The position numbers were made by a program, and so were the translations under genes. A stretch of DNA of 64,000 nt from Chitinophagaceae bacterium. Its GTDB lineage: Bacteria; Bacteroidota; Bacteroidia; Chitinophagales; Chitinophagaceae. Each line of letters begins with the position of its first letter. The first letter of the stretch is position 1. Positions 33,469-43,545 of this stretch are shown here, piece after piece. Location of the stretch: NCBI GenBank assembly GCA_028288585.1, contig JAQBNL010000025.1, forward strand, positions 1 to 64,000, in the 5' to 3' direction. Below the pieces are notes generated by a model that saw only the letters and a list, made by a program, of their open reading frames with translations, was not told where the DNA came from and ran no database searches.

Positions 33469-33825
33469 TCAGAGTGATACATCTTCAATTAAAAAATATT
33501 CGGGTTGTTTATTTTTTTCCATGGTTATAGAGAGTATATCAAACTGGATTAATTTCCAGCCAGGATAGAGCAACAAAAATTCTTCGGCAGCTCCCATCAG
33601 GTTTTTTACTTTCTTTTTGCTAACATCTTCTTCGGGATGCCCGAATGTTGTAGTCCGCCTTGTTTTAACTTCAATAAAATGTAAGCAGGAATTCTTTGTA
33701 GCGATAATATCTGTTTCCCAGTTTTTATGCCTCCAGTTGCGGTGAAGAATTGTATAACCTTTATCCAGCAGGTATTTTGAAGCCATTTCTTCCCCCAGGT
33801 TGCCGGTTACATTATGATGCGCCAT
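33469..33825 (-). CDS. YraN/UPF0102 family endonuclease-like protein
   Basis: 118 residues starting at ATG 33825 (MAHHNVTGNLGEEMASKYL); a TTG three codons upstream is less likely. Family text GNLGEEMASKYLLDKGYTILHRNWR, the restriction-enzyme-like core (Glu, ETDIIAT; FIEVKTRR) and KKVKNLMGAAEEFL are all present. The EVK motif is the PD-(D/E)XK-type core. Role in the cell is not settled (Holliday-junction or DNA-processing nuclease suggested for the family). Confidence 0.88.
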   Translation of the reverse strand: MAHHNVTGNLGEEMASKYLLDKGYTILHRNWRHKNWETDIIATKNSCLHFIEVKTRRTTTFGHPEEDVSKKKVKNLMGAAEEFLLLYPGWKLIQFDILSITMEKNKQPEYFLIEDVSL

Positions 33826-33909
33826 AAAATGCAAATTAGCAATTTGCGTTCTGTAAAATTGTATTGATGGCGAAATTTTATTACTTATTTTTGCCCTAAA
33901 TAATTCAGT

Positions 33910-34491
33910 ATGAAAATAACAAAGCAGGTAGTAGTAAGTTTTATTTTACTGGTAATAATTGCATCATTGTATCGCGTTATGCCGGGCAGACCTTTTGGTT
34001 TTGCTCCACAATGGGCCATGACAATATTTGCAGGAGCAGTGATAAAGAATAAGAAGTTCTCCTTTCTTCTTCCATTAGCTTCCATGTTTGTATCAGATGC
34101 TTTGTATGAAATATTATATAGAACCGGGGCAGGAAATATACCTGGATTTTATTCAGGGCAAATAACCAATTATATTCTTTTTGGAGCGATGACCGTGTTT
34201 GGATTTTTTATAACAAGGATAAGCTTTAAAAGAATTTTTGCTGCTGCTATTGCTGCACCCACTGCATTTTTCCTGTTGTCTAATTTCTTTGTATGGTTTA
34301 GTAATTCTCCTGATGCAGGCTATGCACGGCCAAAAACTTTTAACGGATTATTGCTCTGCTATAATGATGGATTACCTTTCTACCAGTGGAGTATAGCAGC
34401 AACTTTAATTTTCTCTGCTATATTGTTTGGCAGTTATTATTTTGTTACGAAAAATTCTGCCACTGCAGAAGATAGATTTGTTATGGCCTGA
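33910..34491 (+). CDS. DUF6580-like integral membrane protein
   Basis: 193 residues with about five predicted TM helices: 5-25, 38-60, 75-95, 105-135 and 165-185. MPGRPFGFAPQWAMTIFAGAVI and PLASMFVSDALYEIL resemble the Bacteroidota DUF6580 family, which is related to the substrate-binding (S) components of ECF-type transporters. No cognate ATPase gene is nearby. Its 3' end overlaps the rnhA 3' end by 11 bp (convergent). Confidence 0.7.
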   Translation: MKITKQVVVSFILLVIIASLYRVMPGRPFGFAPQWAMTIFAGAVIKNKKFSFLLPLASMFVSDALYEILYRTGAGNIPGFYSGQITNYILFGAMTVFGFFITRISFKRIFAAAIAAPTAFFLLSNFFVWFSNSPDAGYARPKTFNGLLLCYNDGLPFYQWSIAATLIFSAILFGSYYFVTKNSATAEDRFVMA

Positions 34492-34948
34492 TCTCACTCT
34501 CATAACCTTCATCTACCAATAAATGTTTTCCATCGGCAGCTTCTGTTGCTAACTCATCACAACGGGCATTGTAAAAATTATCAGCATGTCCTTTTACCCA
34601 TTTAAATTTTATTTGATGGTTTTGTGAGAGTTTATAAAAACGTAGCCAGAGGTCTTTATTTTTTTTGCCTCCTTTAAAATCCGTCTTTATCCATTTTGCC
34701 AGCCATCCTTCTTCATAAGCTTTTACCACATAGTTGCTGTCAGAATAGATTAGCAACGATAGATTATTTTTTTTCATCGCTTCCAGCGCTGCTATTACAG
34801 CCGTCAGTTCCATCCTGTTGTTTGTGGTAAGGCGATATCCTTTTGATAATTCTTTACGAATATCTCCCCAAATTAAAACTGCGCCATAGCCGCCAGGGCC
34901 CGGGTTTCCACGGGATGCACCATCAGTATAAATGATAACCTGTTGCAT
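34481..34948 (-). CDS. rnhA: Ribonuclease HI
   Basis: 155 residues, the usual RNase HI length. Catalytic residues are in IYTDGASRGNPGPGGYG (Asp), NNRMELTAVIAAL (Glu), LLIYSDSNYVVKAY (Asp) and ARCDELATEAA (Asp), with the conserved His-Ala-Asp in VKGHADNFYN. Degrades the RNA strand of RNA-DNA hybrids. Start ATG at 34948 is followed upstream by repeat-rich intergenic DNA. Confidence 0.95.
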   Translation of the reverse strand: MQQVIIYTDGASRGNPGPGGYGAVLIWGDIRKELSKGYRLTTNNRMELTAVIAALEAMKKNNLSLLIYSDSNYVVKAYEEGWLAKWIKTDFKGGKKNKDLWLRFYKLSQNHQIKFKWVKGHADNFYNARCDELATEAADGKHLLVDEGYESEIRP

Positions 34949-34952
34949 AGTT

Positions 34953-35045
34953 AGTTTGTAGTTGGTGGTTGGTAGTTAATAGTTGGTGATGTTTAAAATA
35001 GTTTAATGTAATAACGAATATTCAATTCTAAAAAAACTACAAACT
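34953..35045. repeat. GTTTGTAGTT-type degenerate repeats with inverted ends
   Basis: Clustered variants of TAGTT/TTGGT (34951-34995), bounded by a perfect 11-bp inverted repeat: AGTTTGTAGTT (34953-34963) and AACTACAAACT (35035-35045). A related run GTTTGCAGTTTGCAGTTTGG is at about 47135-47154. Fills the rnhA-carboxylase spacer. Confidence 0.5.
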
Positions 35046-35061
35046 ATAAATTGCAAAAACT

Positions 35062-36696
35062 TTAAACTTGAATGACGCCGGTTTTAAAATCAGCAATATC
35101 ATTATTATTATTTGCCGCGGTAAGGCATTCAGAAATTATTTTTCTTGTATCTGCGGGATCAATTATATCATCTACCCATAACCTTGCAGCTGCGTAATAA
35201 GGTGAGGTTTGCTTCTCATAGCGTGCAATGATTTCTGATAATAATTTTTCTTCATGTTCGGGCGTAATTTCTTTGCCCTTTGTTTTTAAAGAAGCCACCT
35301 GTATCTGCAAAAGTGTTTTGGCTGCCTGTTCTCCTCCCATAACAGCAATTTTTGCAGAGGGCCACGCAAAAATAAAACGGGGATCATAGGCTTTCCCACA
35401 CATGGCATAATTACCGGCGCCATAGGAATTACCAACAATAATCGTAATTTTTGGAACTACAGAATTAGCAACTGCATTTACCATTTTTGCGCCGTCTTTT
35501 ATAATACCACTATGCTCACTGCGGCTGCCTACCATAAAGCCGGTAACATCCTGTAAAAAAATAAGTGGGATTTTCTTTTGATTACAATTCATTATAAAAC
35601 GTGCAGCCTTATCAGCGCTGTCATTATAAATAACACCACCAATTTGTAATTCTCCTTTCTTATTTTTTATGTTTAGGCGCTGATTGGCAACCATGCCAAC
35701 TGCCCATCCATTTACCCGGGCATAGCCGCATAAAATAGTTTTTCCATAATCCATTTTAAATTCCTCAAACTCCGAATTGTCTACGATGCATTTAATGATC
35801 TCCAGCATATCATACGGCGAATTATTTCCTTCAGGAAAAGTGCCATATAAATAAGCGGTATCCTGTTTTGGTGCAATTGGTTTGGCCCTATTAAAACCTG
35901 CAGGAGGTTTTTCTCCGAGCTTACTCATTATTTTTTTTATTTGATCCAGGCATTCCTGCTCGGTCTCAAATTTATAATCAGCAATGCCACTAATCTCTGT
36001 ATGCGTTGCTGCACCGCCTAATGTTTCACTGTCAATATTTTCTCCAATTGCTGCTTTAACTAAGTATGGCCCGGCTAAATAGATGGAACCATTTCCCTGT
36101 ACCATTAAAGTTTCATCACTCATAATTGGCAGGTAAGCGCCGCCTGCTACGCATGGACCCATAACGGCTGCAATTTGCGAAATACCCATTGCACTCATCT
36201 TTGCATTGTTCCTGAAAATGCGGCCGAAGTGTTCTTTATCAGGAAATATTTCATCCTGCAGGGGAAGAAAAACACCTGCACTGTCTACTAAATAAATAAC
36301 AGGTAATTTATTTTCCATGGCAATTTCCTGCATCCTTAAATTCTTTTTACCTGTAATGGGAAACCATGCACCAGCTTTTACAGTCTGGTCATTGGCAACT
36401 ATCACACATTGTTTCCCGCTTACATAGCCAATGCCTGCTACCGTGCCGCCGGCCGGGCATCCGCCGTACTCTTCATACATCTCATAACCTGCAAATGTTC
36501 CTATTTCGATAAAAGGTTTATCTGCATCTTTTAAATAATCTATTCTTTCTCTTGCAGTAAGTTTATTTTTTTCTCTTTGTTTTTCAATTGCTTTTTTGCC
36601 TCCGCCTGCTTCAATTTTTGTTTTCTTCTGTTTCACCTGGCTAAGGGCAAGTTTCATTGCATCTTCATTCTTATTAAAATCAATATTTGTATTCAT
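35062..36696 (-). CDS. Acyl-CoA carboxylase carboxyltransferase (beta) subunit
   Basis: 544 residues. ATG at 36696 is chosen because it starts 8 bp after the preceding stop and matches family N-termini; an ATG at 36753 would lie inside the upstream gene. Two crotonase-fold carboxyltransferase domains: N-terminal with EIGTFAGYEMYEEYGGCPAGGTVAGIGYV and C-terminal with GMVANQRLNIKNKKGEL, LQDVTGFMVGSRSEHSGIIKDGAKMVNAV and FAWPSAKIAVMGGEQAAKTL. Resembles methylcrotonyl-CoA carboxylase beta (leucine breakdown) more than propionyl-CoA carboxylase. The biotin-carrying alpha subunit is not in this window. Confidence 0.9.
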   Translation of the reverse strand: MNTNIDFNKNEDAMKLALSQVKQKKTKIEAGGGKKAIEKQREKNKLTARERIDYLKDADKPFIEIGTFAGYEMYEEYGGCPAGGTVAGIGYVSGKQCVIVANDQTVKAGAWFPITGKKNLRMQEIAMENKLPVIYLVDSAGVFLPLQDEIFPDKEHFGRIFRNNAKMSAMGISQIAAVMGPCVAGGAYLPIMSDETLMVQGNGSIYLAGPYLVKAAIGENIDSETLGGAATHTEISGIADYKFETEQECLDQIKKIMSKLGEKPPAGFNRAKPIAPKQDTAYLYGTFPEGNNSPYDMLEIIKCIVDNSEFEEFKMDYGKTILCGYARVNGWAVGMVANQRLNIKNKKGELQIGGVIYNDSADKAARFIMNCNQKKIPLIFLQDVTGFMVGSRSEHSGIIKDGAKMVNAVANSVVPKITIIVGNSYGAGNYAMCGKAYDPRFIFAWPSAKIAVMGGEQAAKTLLQIQVASLKTKGKEITPEHEEKLLSEIIARYEKQTSPYYAAARLWVDDIIDPADTRKIISECLTAANNNNDIADFKTGVIQV

Positions 36697-36704
36697 GGGG
36701 TTCG

Positions 36705-37706
36705 TTATTCCTTTTCTGCAGTTTTTAAATTTACTAATCTTCCTTTCTGCCATGCTTTCAATTCACGTTTATAACTTTTTTTATTTTGCTTAACCAGGTC
36801 CGGATCATCCATGTCAGTAAGGTTTGGCTTGCCCCCATTTACCCATGCAGTATACCAGAAATTAGAAAGATCGATAGCGGCCAACCGCATTTGTCTCTCA
36901 ACCATTCCATTTAATACTTCATGATATTTTGCAGCATAGGCATCACTTAACACCGGCTGATTAAAACGCATTAGCGGTTTTCCTGCGCTATCTTTTTTAT
37001 ATAGATCATCTTTTGGAAAGTTAGCCCGTAATTGTTTTTCCGCAGCCAGCACTGTGTCTGCTGCAAGATGTGATTGTTTGATTATCCTCCATATTTCTGA
37101 AATGATATCATCAATGTATTTTGCATCACCTGTGTAAAAATTATAGGTCCCGCCAAACGTCTCAGGTAATCGTGATTCCCAAAAGGAATGAATTCCTTTT
37201 TGGTTGGTAAGCTGTCCGTCGTAATTGGAAGATGTATGCAAGGGAACATGCGCATCTCCCATATAATGCCCAAGTTCTGCAGAAAGAAATATTATCTCAG
37301 ATTTATTTTTTCTTGAAAAAGCCAAAGTAAGCCTGTCCATAAGCGATTGCATGTACCAGGGCAGGTACCCGCTTTTCTGTAGAAATGCACTGTCATATTT
37401 TGCATACGCATCTTTCACTGTACGTGGCAATGCATCTGCTTTTACACCAAAATCTTCGATGTCAATAAAATGCCTTGCCGGTTCGGCTTTATCGTTCAAT
37501 AAAGCTCTTCTCAAGTCAGGAACTACTGCACCTTCTGTTATAAAATCAATATGGTTGTAATAAAAAGTTCTCATTTCAGGCGGTAATGCAAATACTGCGG
37601 ACCGGTTAATATGTTTATGGCCCCAACTTCCCCAGGCATATAATAAAGTTATACTGCCCGTAATAAGCGTAAGTGTTATGAATGCAATTGAGATCTTTCT
37701 TTTCAC
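36705..37706 (-). CDS. S1/P1 nuclease-like zinc-dependent hydrolase
   Basis: 333 residues with a signal peptide (MKRKISIAFITLTLITGSITLLYA) so that the mature protein starts at Trp-Gly. In this fold that N-terminal Trp helps bind zinc. Metal-binding His/Asp residues are in WGSWGHKHINRSAVF, ARHFIDIEDFG, ELGHYMGDAHVPLHTSSNYDGQ and HSFWES. Pattern fits the phospholipase C/P1 nuclease superfamily; in Bacteroidota such proteins are exported. Substrate (nucleic acid or phospholipid) cannot be decided. The stop is 8 bp upstream of the carboxylase ATG, so likely one transcript. Confidence 0.82.
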   Translation of the reverse strand: MKRKISIAFITLTLITGSITLLYAWGSWGHKHINRSAVFALPPEMRTFYYNHIDFITEGAVVPDLRRALLNDKAEPARHFIDIEDFGVKADALPRTVKDAYAKYDSAFLQKSGYLPWYMQSLMDRLTLAFSRKNKSEIIFLSAELGHYMGDAHVPLHTSSNYDGQLTNQKGIHSFWESRLPETFGGTYNFYTGDAKYIDDIISEIWRIIKQSHLAADTVLAAEKQLRANFPKDDLYKKDSAGKPLMRFNQPVLSDAYAAKYHEVLNGMVERQMRLAAIDLSNFWYTAWVNGGKPNLTDMDDPDLVKQNKKSYKRELKAWQKGRLVNLKTAEKE

Positions 37707-37743
37707 GGATTATTATTTTAAAAGCTTAAAGGTAAGTTGTTGC

Positions 37744-37769
37744 AAATAAAAATCCCGCAACTGCGGGAT
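37744..37769 (-). terminator. Intrinsic terminator of the PBP1A gene
   Basis: Perfect stem ATCCCGCA/TGCGGGAT (37752-37769) with a tiny loop, followed on the minus strand by TTTTATTT. Lies 15 bp past the stop codon of the PBP gene. Confidence 0.85.
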
Positions 37770-37783
37770 CGTTAAAAATTTAT

Positions 37784-40261
37784 CTAGTAATCATTTTTTG
37801 CCGGTGGCTTAACTAATTTTTTATTTTTATCATCAGTTTTCCCTGCTGGTGGCATAACGGCTTTTGTATCTTTTTTCTCAGGCAATTTAGAGCTGTCTGT
37901 TTTATTTTTATCAGCCTTTAAAACTTCTTCATTTCCTCCTTTATCTTTTCCGGGTGGTTGATTAAGATCTTTAAATGCATCCTTACTAAAATCAGATTCA
38001 ACAGGCGCTGTTAATTCGCTTCCTTCATAATCGCCCTGATTACCGTTACCCTGGTCTTCAGAAAAATCAGAGCCCTGGCCCTGCTGTACAAGAGCTGTAA
38101 AATTTTGGTCTGCATAAATAGGATTATTATCCAATTCGGCGGGCCTTTGAAATTCAGCTTTGGGGTCTATTCCCAATCTTTTATCAGCATATACTTTTTG
38201 CATAAAGTAAGCATATTCAGGCATTGCCATTTCATTACCACCATACGTCCACCTGATTTTTAAAAAGGGGTCATCACAGCCTACCCAGGCGCCTGCCAGT
38301 AACTGCGGTGTATAGCCAAGAAACCATCCATCTGTATTATCATTGGTAGTTCCTGTTTTACCACCCATTGGGCTTGTAATTCCAAATCTGCCACGCATTG
38401 CATGGCCGGTGCCAAAATCCACAACACCCTGCATCATTTTATACATTGTATAAGCATCTGCTTCGCTTATAACCTGTTTTGATTCGGGTTGAAAACTTTC
38501 CAGCACATTGCCATTCTTATCTTCTATACGGGTAATAAAAATTGGTTCAGTACTAAAGCCACGGTTCGGAAACATTGTATAGGCATGCAGCATTTCCAGT
38601 AAGGTAAGATCGGCTGCACCAAGGGCTATGGAGGGCACCAAAGGAATAAAACTTTTTATACCGCATAAGTGGGCAAACTCTGCTGTTTTTTTAGGACCTA
38701 TACGGCTCATAAGATCGTATGCCCCGGTATTTAATGACCGGGCAAGACAATAGGCCATGGTTCCCCCGCCATCTCCTGAAATTGTTTTACCATTCAATGT
38801 AATAGCACGGCCCCCAATATAGCTTGCGGGTGTAAGCCCTGCATCAATTAATGCCAGTGTATAAAGCAGTGGTTTAAATGAAGAACCTACCTGCCTGTTG
38901 GTGGTAACATGATCAAATTTGAACCATTTAAAATCAATTCCGCCAACCCATGCTTTTACTTCTCCTGTAACAGGATCTACGGCAGCAAATGATGTTTGCA
39001 TCATCTGCTTTAAATATTTGATTGAATCAATAGGTGTCATCACGGTATCCTTCTCACGTTCCCTGTTCCATGCAAATACTTTCATACGAACGGGTACATA
39101 AAAAGATTTTTTTATTTCTGCCTCATCAATTTCATCTTCCTTCATTTGTCTCCAGCGCTCACTTTCCTTCATTGCTCTTAATAAAATGTCCTGGTGATTT
39201 TTCCAAACATCTTTACCCAACTGGCTGTTGAATTTTTTTTGCATTGCATTCATGTGAAGCACTACTGCTTCTTCAGCATACAACTGCATTTTAGGATCGA
39301 TGGTGGTGTAAATTTTCAATCCATCCCTGTACAGGTCATAATTTTTTTCTGTTTTAGGATCCTGGTGTGTTTTGCACCATTCGTCTAATTTTTTGCTTAA
39401 TACAGCACGGAAGTAGGGAGCAATTCCCATATTCTCATCCAGCTTTTTATATTTTATACCCAGCGGTTTTTGCTTTAATGCATTCGCTTCTGATTCTTTA
39501 AGTACATCATTACGCACCATTTGCTCCAATACAACGTTTCTTCTTTCCGTAGCAGCCTGCGGATGACGTACTGGGTCGTATTGATTAGGGCCTTTTAACA
39601 TACCAACCAGCAATGCTGCTTCATCAGTTGTTAGCATAGAAGGCTCTTTTTGAAAGAACACTCTTGATGCATTGCGAATCCCAAAAACATTACCCCATGG
39701 CACCCTGTTGAGATATAAGGATATTATTTCCTGCTTGGTAAAATTTCTTTCCAGTTTAAGGGCAACTATCCATTCTTTTAATTTATCAATACTTCTCGTT
39801 AAAATATTTCCACGTCCCTGGCGCAAAATATTTTTAGCTAATTGCTGAGTGATGGTACTTCCGCCTCCGTCTCTTCCCAAACCGTATACAGCCCGGGCAA
39901 CACTTTTTGCATCTATACCCGAATGCTCATAAAAGCGCTCATCTTCTGTAGCTATTAATGCATCTACTACATGCGGAGAAATATCTTTAAAATCCACAGA
40001 GCTCCTGTTTTCCGCATAAATTTTCCCCATCAGCGTAAGGCCATCATTTGCATAAATTTCTGAAGCAAGATTAGCCTGTGGATTTTCCAATTCCTGCATA
40101 GAAGGGATCTTTCCAAAAATGCCAACCTGCGCACATAACAACATCAAAAGAAATAATGCTGTACCACCCAATACCGTATACCATAAAATTTTTACGGAAC
40201 GTTTAATTGTTATTTTTTTGGAAGTGCTTTTGCCTGTTGTAGAAGTTCTTTTTTCAGCCAC
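37784..40261 (-). CDS. mrcA: Penicillin-binding protein 1A
   Basis: 825-residue class A PBP with a GTG start at 40261 (no ATG upstream of the TM helix). N-terminal TM helix (about 30-50). Glycosyltransferase domain (GT51, about 75-250) with ATEDERFYEHSGIDAKSVARA, GGSTITQQLAKNIL and KLKEWIVALKLERNFTKQEIISLYLN. Transpeptidase domain with the active Ser in TNRQVGSSFKPLLYTLAL (SxxK), SLN in CLARSLNTGAYD, and KTGTTNDNTDGWF (KTG). The last 110 residues are a Lys/Asp/Pro-rich low-complexity tail. Polymerises and cross-links peptidoglycan. Confidence 0.95.
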   Translation of the reverse strand: MAEKRTSTTGKSTSKKITIKRSVKILWYTVLGGTALFLLMLLCAQVGIFGKIPSMQELENPQANLASEIYANDGLTLMGKIYAENRSSVDFKDISPHVVDALIATEDERFYEHSGIDAKSVARAVYGLGRDGGGSTITQQLAKNILRQGRGNILTRSIDKLKEWIVALKLERNFTKQEIISLYLNRVPWGNVFGIRNASRVFFQKEPSMLTTDEAALLVGMLKGPNQYDPVRHPQAATERRNVVLEQMVRNDVLKESEANALKQKPLGIKYKKLDENMGIAPYFRAVLSKKLDEWCKTHQDPKTEKNYDLYRDGLKIYTTIDPKMQLYAEEAVVLHMNAMQKKFNSQLGKDVWKNHQDILLRAMKESERWRQMKEDEIDEAEIKKSFYVPVRMKVFAWNREREKDTVMTPIDSIKYLKQMMQTSFAAVDPVTGEVKAWVGGIDFKWFKFDHVTTNRQVGSSFKPLLYTLALIDAGLTPASYIGGRAITLNGKTISGDGGGTMAYCLARSLNTGAYDLMSRIGPKKTAEFAHLCGIKSFIPLVPSIALGAADLTLLEMLHAYTMFPNRGFSTEPIFITRIEDKNGNVLESFQPESKQVISEADAYTMYKMMQGVVDFGTGHAMRGRFGITSPMGGKTGTTNDNTDGWFLGYTPQLLAGAWVGCDDPFLKIRWTYGGNEMAMPEYAYFMQKVYADKRLGIDPKAEFQRPAELDNNPIYADQNFTALVQQGQGSDFSEDQGNGNQGDYEGSELTAPVESDFSKDAFKDLNQPPGKDKGGNEEVLKADKNKTDSSKLPEKKDTKAVMPPAGKTDDKNKKLVKPPAKNDY

Positions 40262-40348
40262 TGAATTTGAGTTAAAATTTATAAGGTTACCAAAGTTAGA
40301 AAAGACAAGCCTTGTTTGGGCAAATTGTTTCGTTAAACTTTTAAAGAA

Positions 40349-43300
40349 TTAAAATTTACCGGGGTATTTGGTATTAAGCAGTTTAATATATCCGGGAAGA
40401 TCTTTGTTGACTTTTAATACCTGTAAATTAGCATCGGAGATTATTAAAAAGAAATATTTATTGGCAGGCAGCCATGAAATTTCAGCTGGTGCATTTTTCT
40501 TTAACCTGTCTGCATATATGATAGCGGCATTAGCGTCGGGAAATTTACTGAATATCAAAATATTTCTATCCTTATCAACAGCATCTTTGGTTATCTCAAT
40601 CGGTTGACCGGAGAATTTCTCACGATTATACCTGTTAAAAGCATTTCTTGCTTCACTGATATAAACAGGGTCAACCTTGTCCAGTATCATCACAACATTT
40701 TGCGCCTCTTCTTCAATAAATGTGAACGTGCCATTGGTAATTGGTTGCGGCTTTATGGGCTGGGGTTGAACAACTTCTTTTTTCTCCTCAGGTACAACCG
40801 TTTTTGGCTGCACGGGTTTATTAGTTTGTATTGGCTTTTTCTCTGCAGGTTCATCATTTATCACAACCGGTTTATCCTCATCATACCTTTTTATATTTAA
40901 GCTGGTAAGGTAACCTTCAATTTGTTTTCTCCTGTTTAAAACATCTATCATCGTTGCTGCTTTATCTTTCATGGGTGATGTTGGATACAGCGTGATGATA
41001 TTATTTAAAGTAGCTATTGCCTGGCTATCCTGGTTTTGTTTTATATAATACACTGATTCAATGTACAGCAATTGGGGGTTCCAGTAATTATTTCCATATA
41101 CACTATCTGCCGATTTTTTATCCTGCACAGCTTTTTCAAATTGTCCTTCAATAAAAAGGGTATAAATATTTTCGTAACGTTTGGTTGCTGCCGGATCTTT
41201 TGCTCCCTGTTTTACAGACTGTGGATTGGTTATGATTTGTGCAGATTTACTATTCCTGAAATTAGTAGTAAGTAAATTTTTATAGTAAGATGCTTTAGAT
41301 AAGTTTCCTAATTTTTGGTAGCAATAAATTAAATTCAAATACAATTCACCATCATACAGGTTGTTGGGAAAGCGTTGTAAAGATGTTTCATACGTTTGAA
41401 CAGCCATGTTATAATCTTCAAGATTATTTTGATACAATTTTCCCAATTCAAATAATGAAGCGCCAACTAAAACGTTTGAAGCATTTAGTTTCTCAGCAGT
41501 CAATGGAACATTGCTCAGCAGCCCGTCATAACTAAGCTCTGTATTAATCACAGGTGTTTTATTATCCAGGGCAGTTAGGTTATTATTTGCAGGGTTAATG
41601 TTGTTGGCAATTGTGGTTGTAGAAGCATTACGGCGCCAGTTATCAACGTTTAAACGATTGCCCCACCTGCTTTTGAATTCAGTAAATCCTCTTGATTTCA
41701 TCGAAGCATTATAAAAATACCAATCGCCTTTTGTATTGTTTGATCCGAAAAGATCTATCGATTGGTTTTGGCTGTTATCAAAAACGGAAGAAGGAGATAA
41801 GTTGGCATCAATATCTTTAAGCCCCTTTTCTTTGCGCATTTTTTTTAAAAGATCTTTTAAAAAAATTTCTCTTTCATTTGCTGAAAGCATTGCAATATGT
41901 TGCAGGCTGTCTTCTCTTTCAATGATATTTATTTTTTCTACAATTTTTGATAATGCATTTTTCCGGTCTTCTATTTCCTTTACTCTTCCAATTAATACAT
42001 CATCAGTAAGCTGCAGGCTGTCATAAAAAGCAGAAGCATTTTTATAATCTTTTTTATTAAAAGCTATGTCAGCCAATTGCAGGTAAGCCCTGTTTTTATA
42101 AGCTGTGTTAAGTTCATTATAGCTCAAACTTTTCCTGAACAAAAATTCAGCAGCAGCTGTGTCAGGTTTTTGAAGGGCAAGCTCACCGGCAGAATAATAA
42201 ACGATGTCGCGATAAGCATCATACTTATCTTTCTTTGCCATTCTTATCAAATTGTCAATCGTATTATTAAATTCTTTCGGATCGTTGCTGCGGTATATTT
42301 TGGCATTATTTAAATTGGCATAAATATCCAGCAAAGGATCAGTAGTATGCCTCATAGCCTTTGTATAATATTGGGAAGCTTTTTCAGGTTGTTTTGTAAT
42401 TTCAAAAAGCTGTGCAAGCAAATATTCCCACCGGGCTTTATCCTGTTTATCTTCTGCGGCTGATAAAGCTTTTTCAAGATGAGCAGCTGTACTGTCGAAC
42501 ATTTTTTGTTTATAAAACCAATAGGCATTTACTTCTTCAAGATCAGCTTTTAAGCGGGCAGGAAAATTCTGATCATTTTGCAATGTATTTATCAAACCAG
42601 CAGCATCAGTGTATTCATCCTGTTCAATGTATGTTCTTATCTGCCACACCAATGCATCGTTTCGGCTGGGCGGCCTGTTGAAAGCTTTATTAGCAATAGA
42701 ATTATTTTCTTTGCTGGCTATGCTTATTGAATTTCCCCCTGCATTTTCATTTGTGCCCACCACCGGCGGAAAATCATCACCCTTTCTTTTACGTGGAAAA
42801 AGATTGTAATTAATAAACTGAAAGGTCATCGCAGCGGAATCGAATTCCTTCTGAAATAAATATGATTTACCTATGAGAAGGTATAAATTATCAACCCAGT
42901 CACTTCTAAGATCATGCAAAAGTATGCCGGCCGTAGCTTTATAAATAACTGAATCCAGTTCGGTTTTTTGCGCAGCTGTTGTAGTTAAAGAATAGCCATA
43001 AAAAGGGAGCAGTTTACCATAATCGTCCTTGTTGGATATTCTTGCTCTTTCAATTACATCATTAAGCTTGTTATGTGCATTGAAGTAATAATTATAATGC
43101 GATACGGTATTTTGTGAGATCCTTTTTTTTAAAGTAAATTTTTTATCGCCGGTAGTTTCTGATTTTAATGTCTTGTTCTTGAACTTTTCCGGTTTATCCT
43201 TTTGCATGTCAAAAGTTATGTTGCCTAACTGGCTAAATGCCGGAGCCATATAGCAAAACAGTATAAGTAAAAGGGAAGATCTTAGGGCCAGGCAGCGCAT
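40349..43300 (-). CDS. porW: Type IX secretion system protein PorW/SprE (TPR)
   Basis: 983 residues with a signal peptide (MRCLALRSSLLLILFCYMAPAFSQ). Many tetratricopeptide repeats cover about 100-430 and 610-780 (YTKAMRHTTDPLLDIYANLN; VLVGASLFELGKLYQNNLEDYNMAVQTYETSLQRFPNN). The C-terminal domain after a Pro/Lys-rich linker (about 800-860) ends with PGYIKLLNTKYPGKF. Length, signal and repeats match SprE/PorW, the periplasmic or outer-membrane factor needed for gliding and type IX secretion. This fits the CHU_C-tailed protein at 60667-63870. In this genome the other T9SS genes lie elsewhere. Divergent from the gene at 43546. Confidence 0.85.
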   Translation of the reverse strand: MRCLALRSSLLLILFCYMAPAFSQLGNITFDMQKDKPEKFKNKTLKSETTGDKKFTLKKRISQNTVSHYNYYFNAHNKLNDVIERARISNKDDYGKLLPFYGYSLTTTAAQKTELDSVIYKATAGILLHDLRSDWVDNLYLLIGKSYLFQKEFDSAAMTFQFINYNLFPRKRKGDDFPPVVGTNENAGGNSISIASKENNSIANKAFNRPPSRNDALVWQIRTYIEQDEYTDAAGLINTLQNDQNFPARLKADLEEVNAYWFYKQKMFDSTAAHLEKALSAAEDKQDKARWEYLLAQLFEITKQPEKASQYYTKAMRHTTDPLLDIYANLNNAKIYRSNDPKEFNNTIDNLIRMAKKDKYDAYRDIVYYSAGELALQKPDTAAAEFLFRKSLSYNELNTAYKNRAYLQLADIAFNKKDYKNASAFYDSLQLTDDVLIGRVKEIEDRKNALSKIVEKINIIEREDSLQHIAMLSANEREIFLKDLLKKMRKEKGLKDIDANLSPSSVFDNSQNQSIDLFGSNNTKGDWYFYNASMKSRGFTEFKSRWGNRLNVDNWRRNASTTTIANNINPANNNLTALDNKTPVINTELSYDGLLSNVPLTAEKLNASNVLVGASLFELGKLYQNNLEDYNMAVQTYETSLQRFPNNLYDGELYLNLIYCYQKLGNLSKASYYKNLLTTNFRNSKSAQIITNPQSVKQGAKDPAATKRYENIYTLFIEGQFEKAVQDKKSADSVYGNNYWNPQLLYIESVYYIKQNQDSQAIATLNNIITLYPTSPMKDKAATMIDVLNRRKQIEGYLTSLNIKRYDEDKPVVINDEPAEKKPIQTNKPVQPKTVVPEEKKEVVQPQPIKPQPITNGTFTFIEEEAQNVVMILDKVDPVYISEARNAFNRYNREKFSGQPIEITKDAVDKDRNILIFSKFPDANAAIIYADRLKKNAPAEISWLPANKYFFLIISDANLQVLKVNKDLPGYIKLLNTKYPGKF

Positions 43301-43545
43301 GTGGTAATAATGATTTTTAATAACTATACGATTTGGATCTCAAGTGTATTTATATAAAACTACTTTTCAACAAAAATATTTTAAAAATACGGTTATTTTA
43401 AGCTATTATGCTATTAAATGCGCATGCTTTGTTATTTTTAACAAGCTAAAAAAGTTTACCGGTTTATTAGTTTACCTGTTATTGGGATACTGGCTGCCGG
43501 GTAATTGATAAACAAATAAACCAATAAACGAATAAACCAAAAAAT

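Noticed and set aside
36697-36753. Longer N-terminus of the acyl-CoA carboxylase subunit
   Set aside because: It would lie inside the 3' end of the upstream nuclease-like gene and is not typical of the family.
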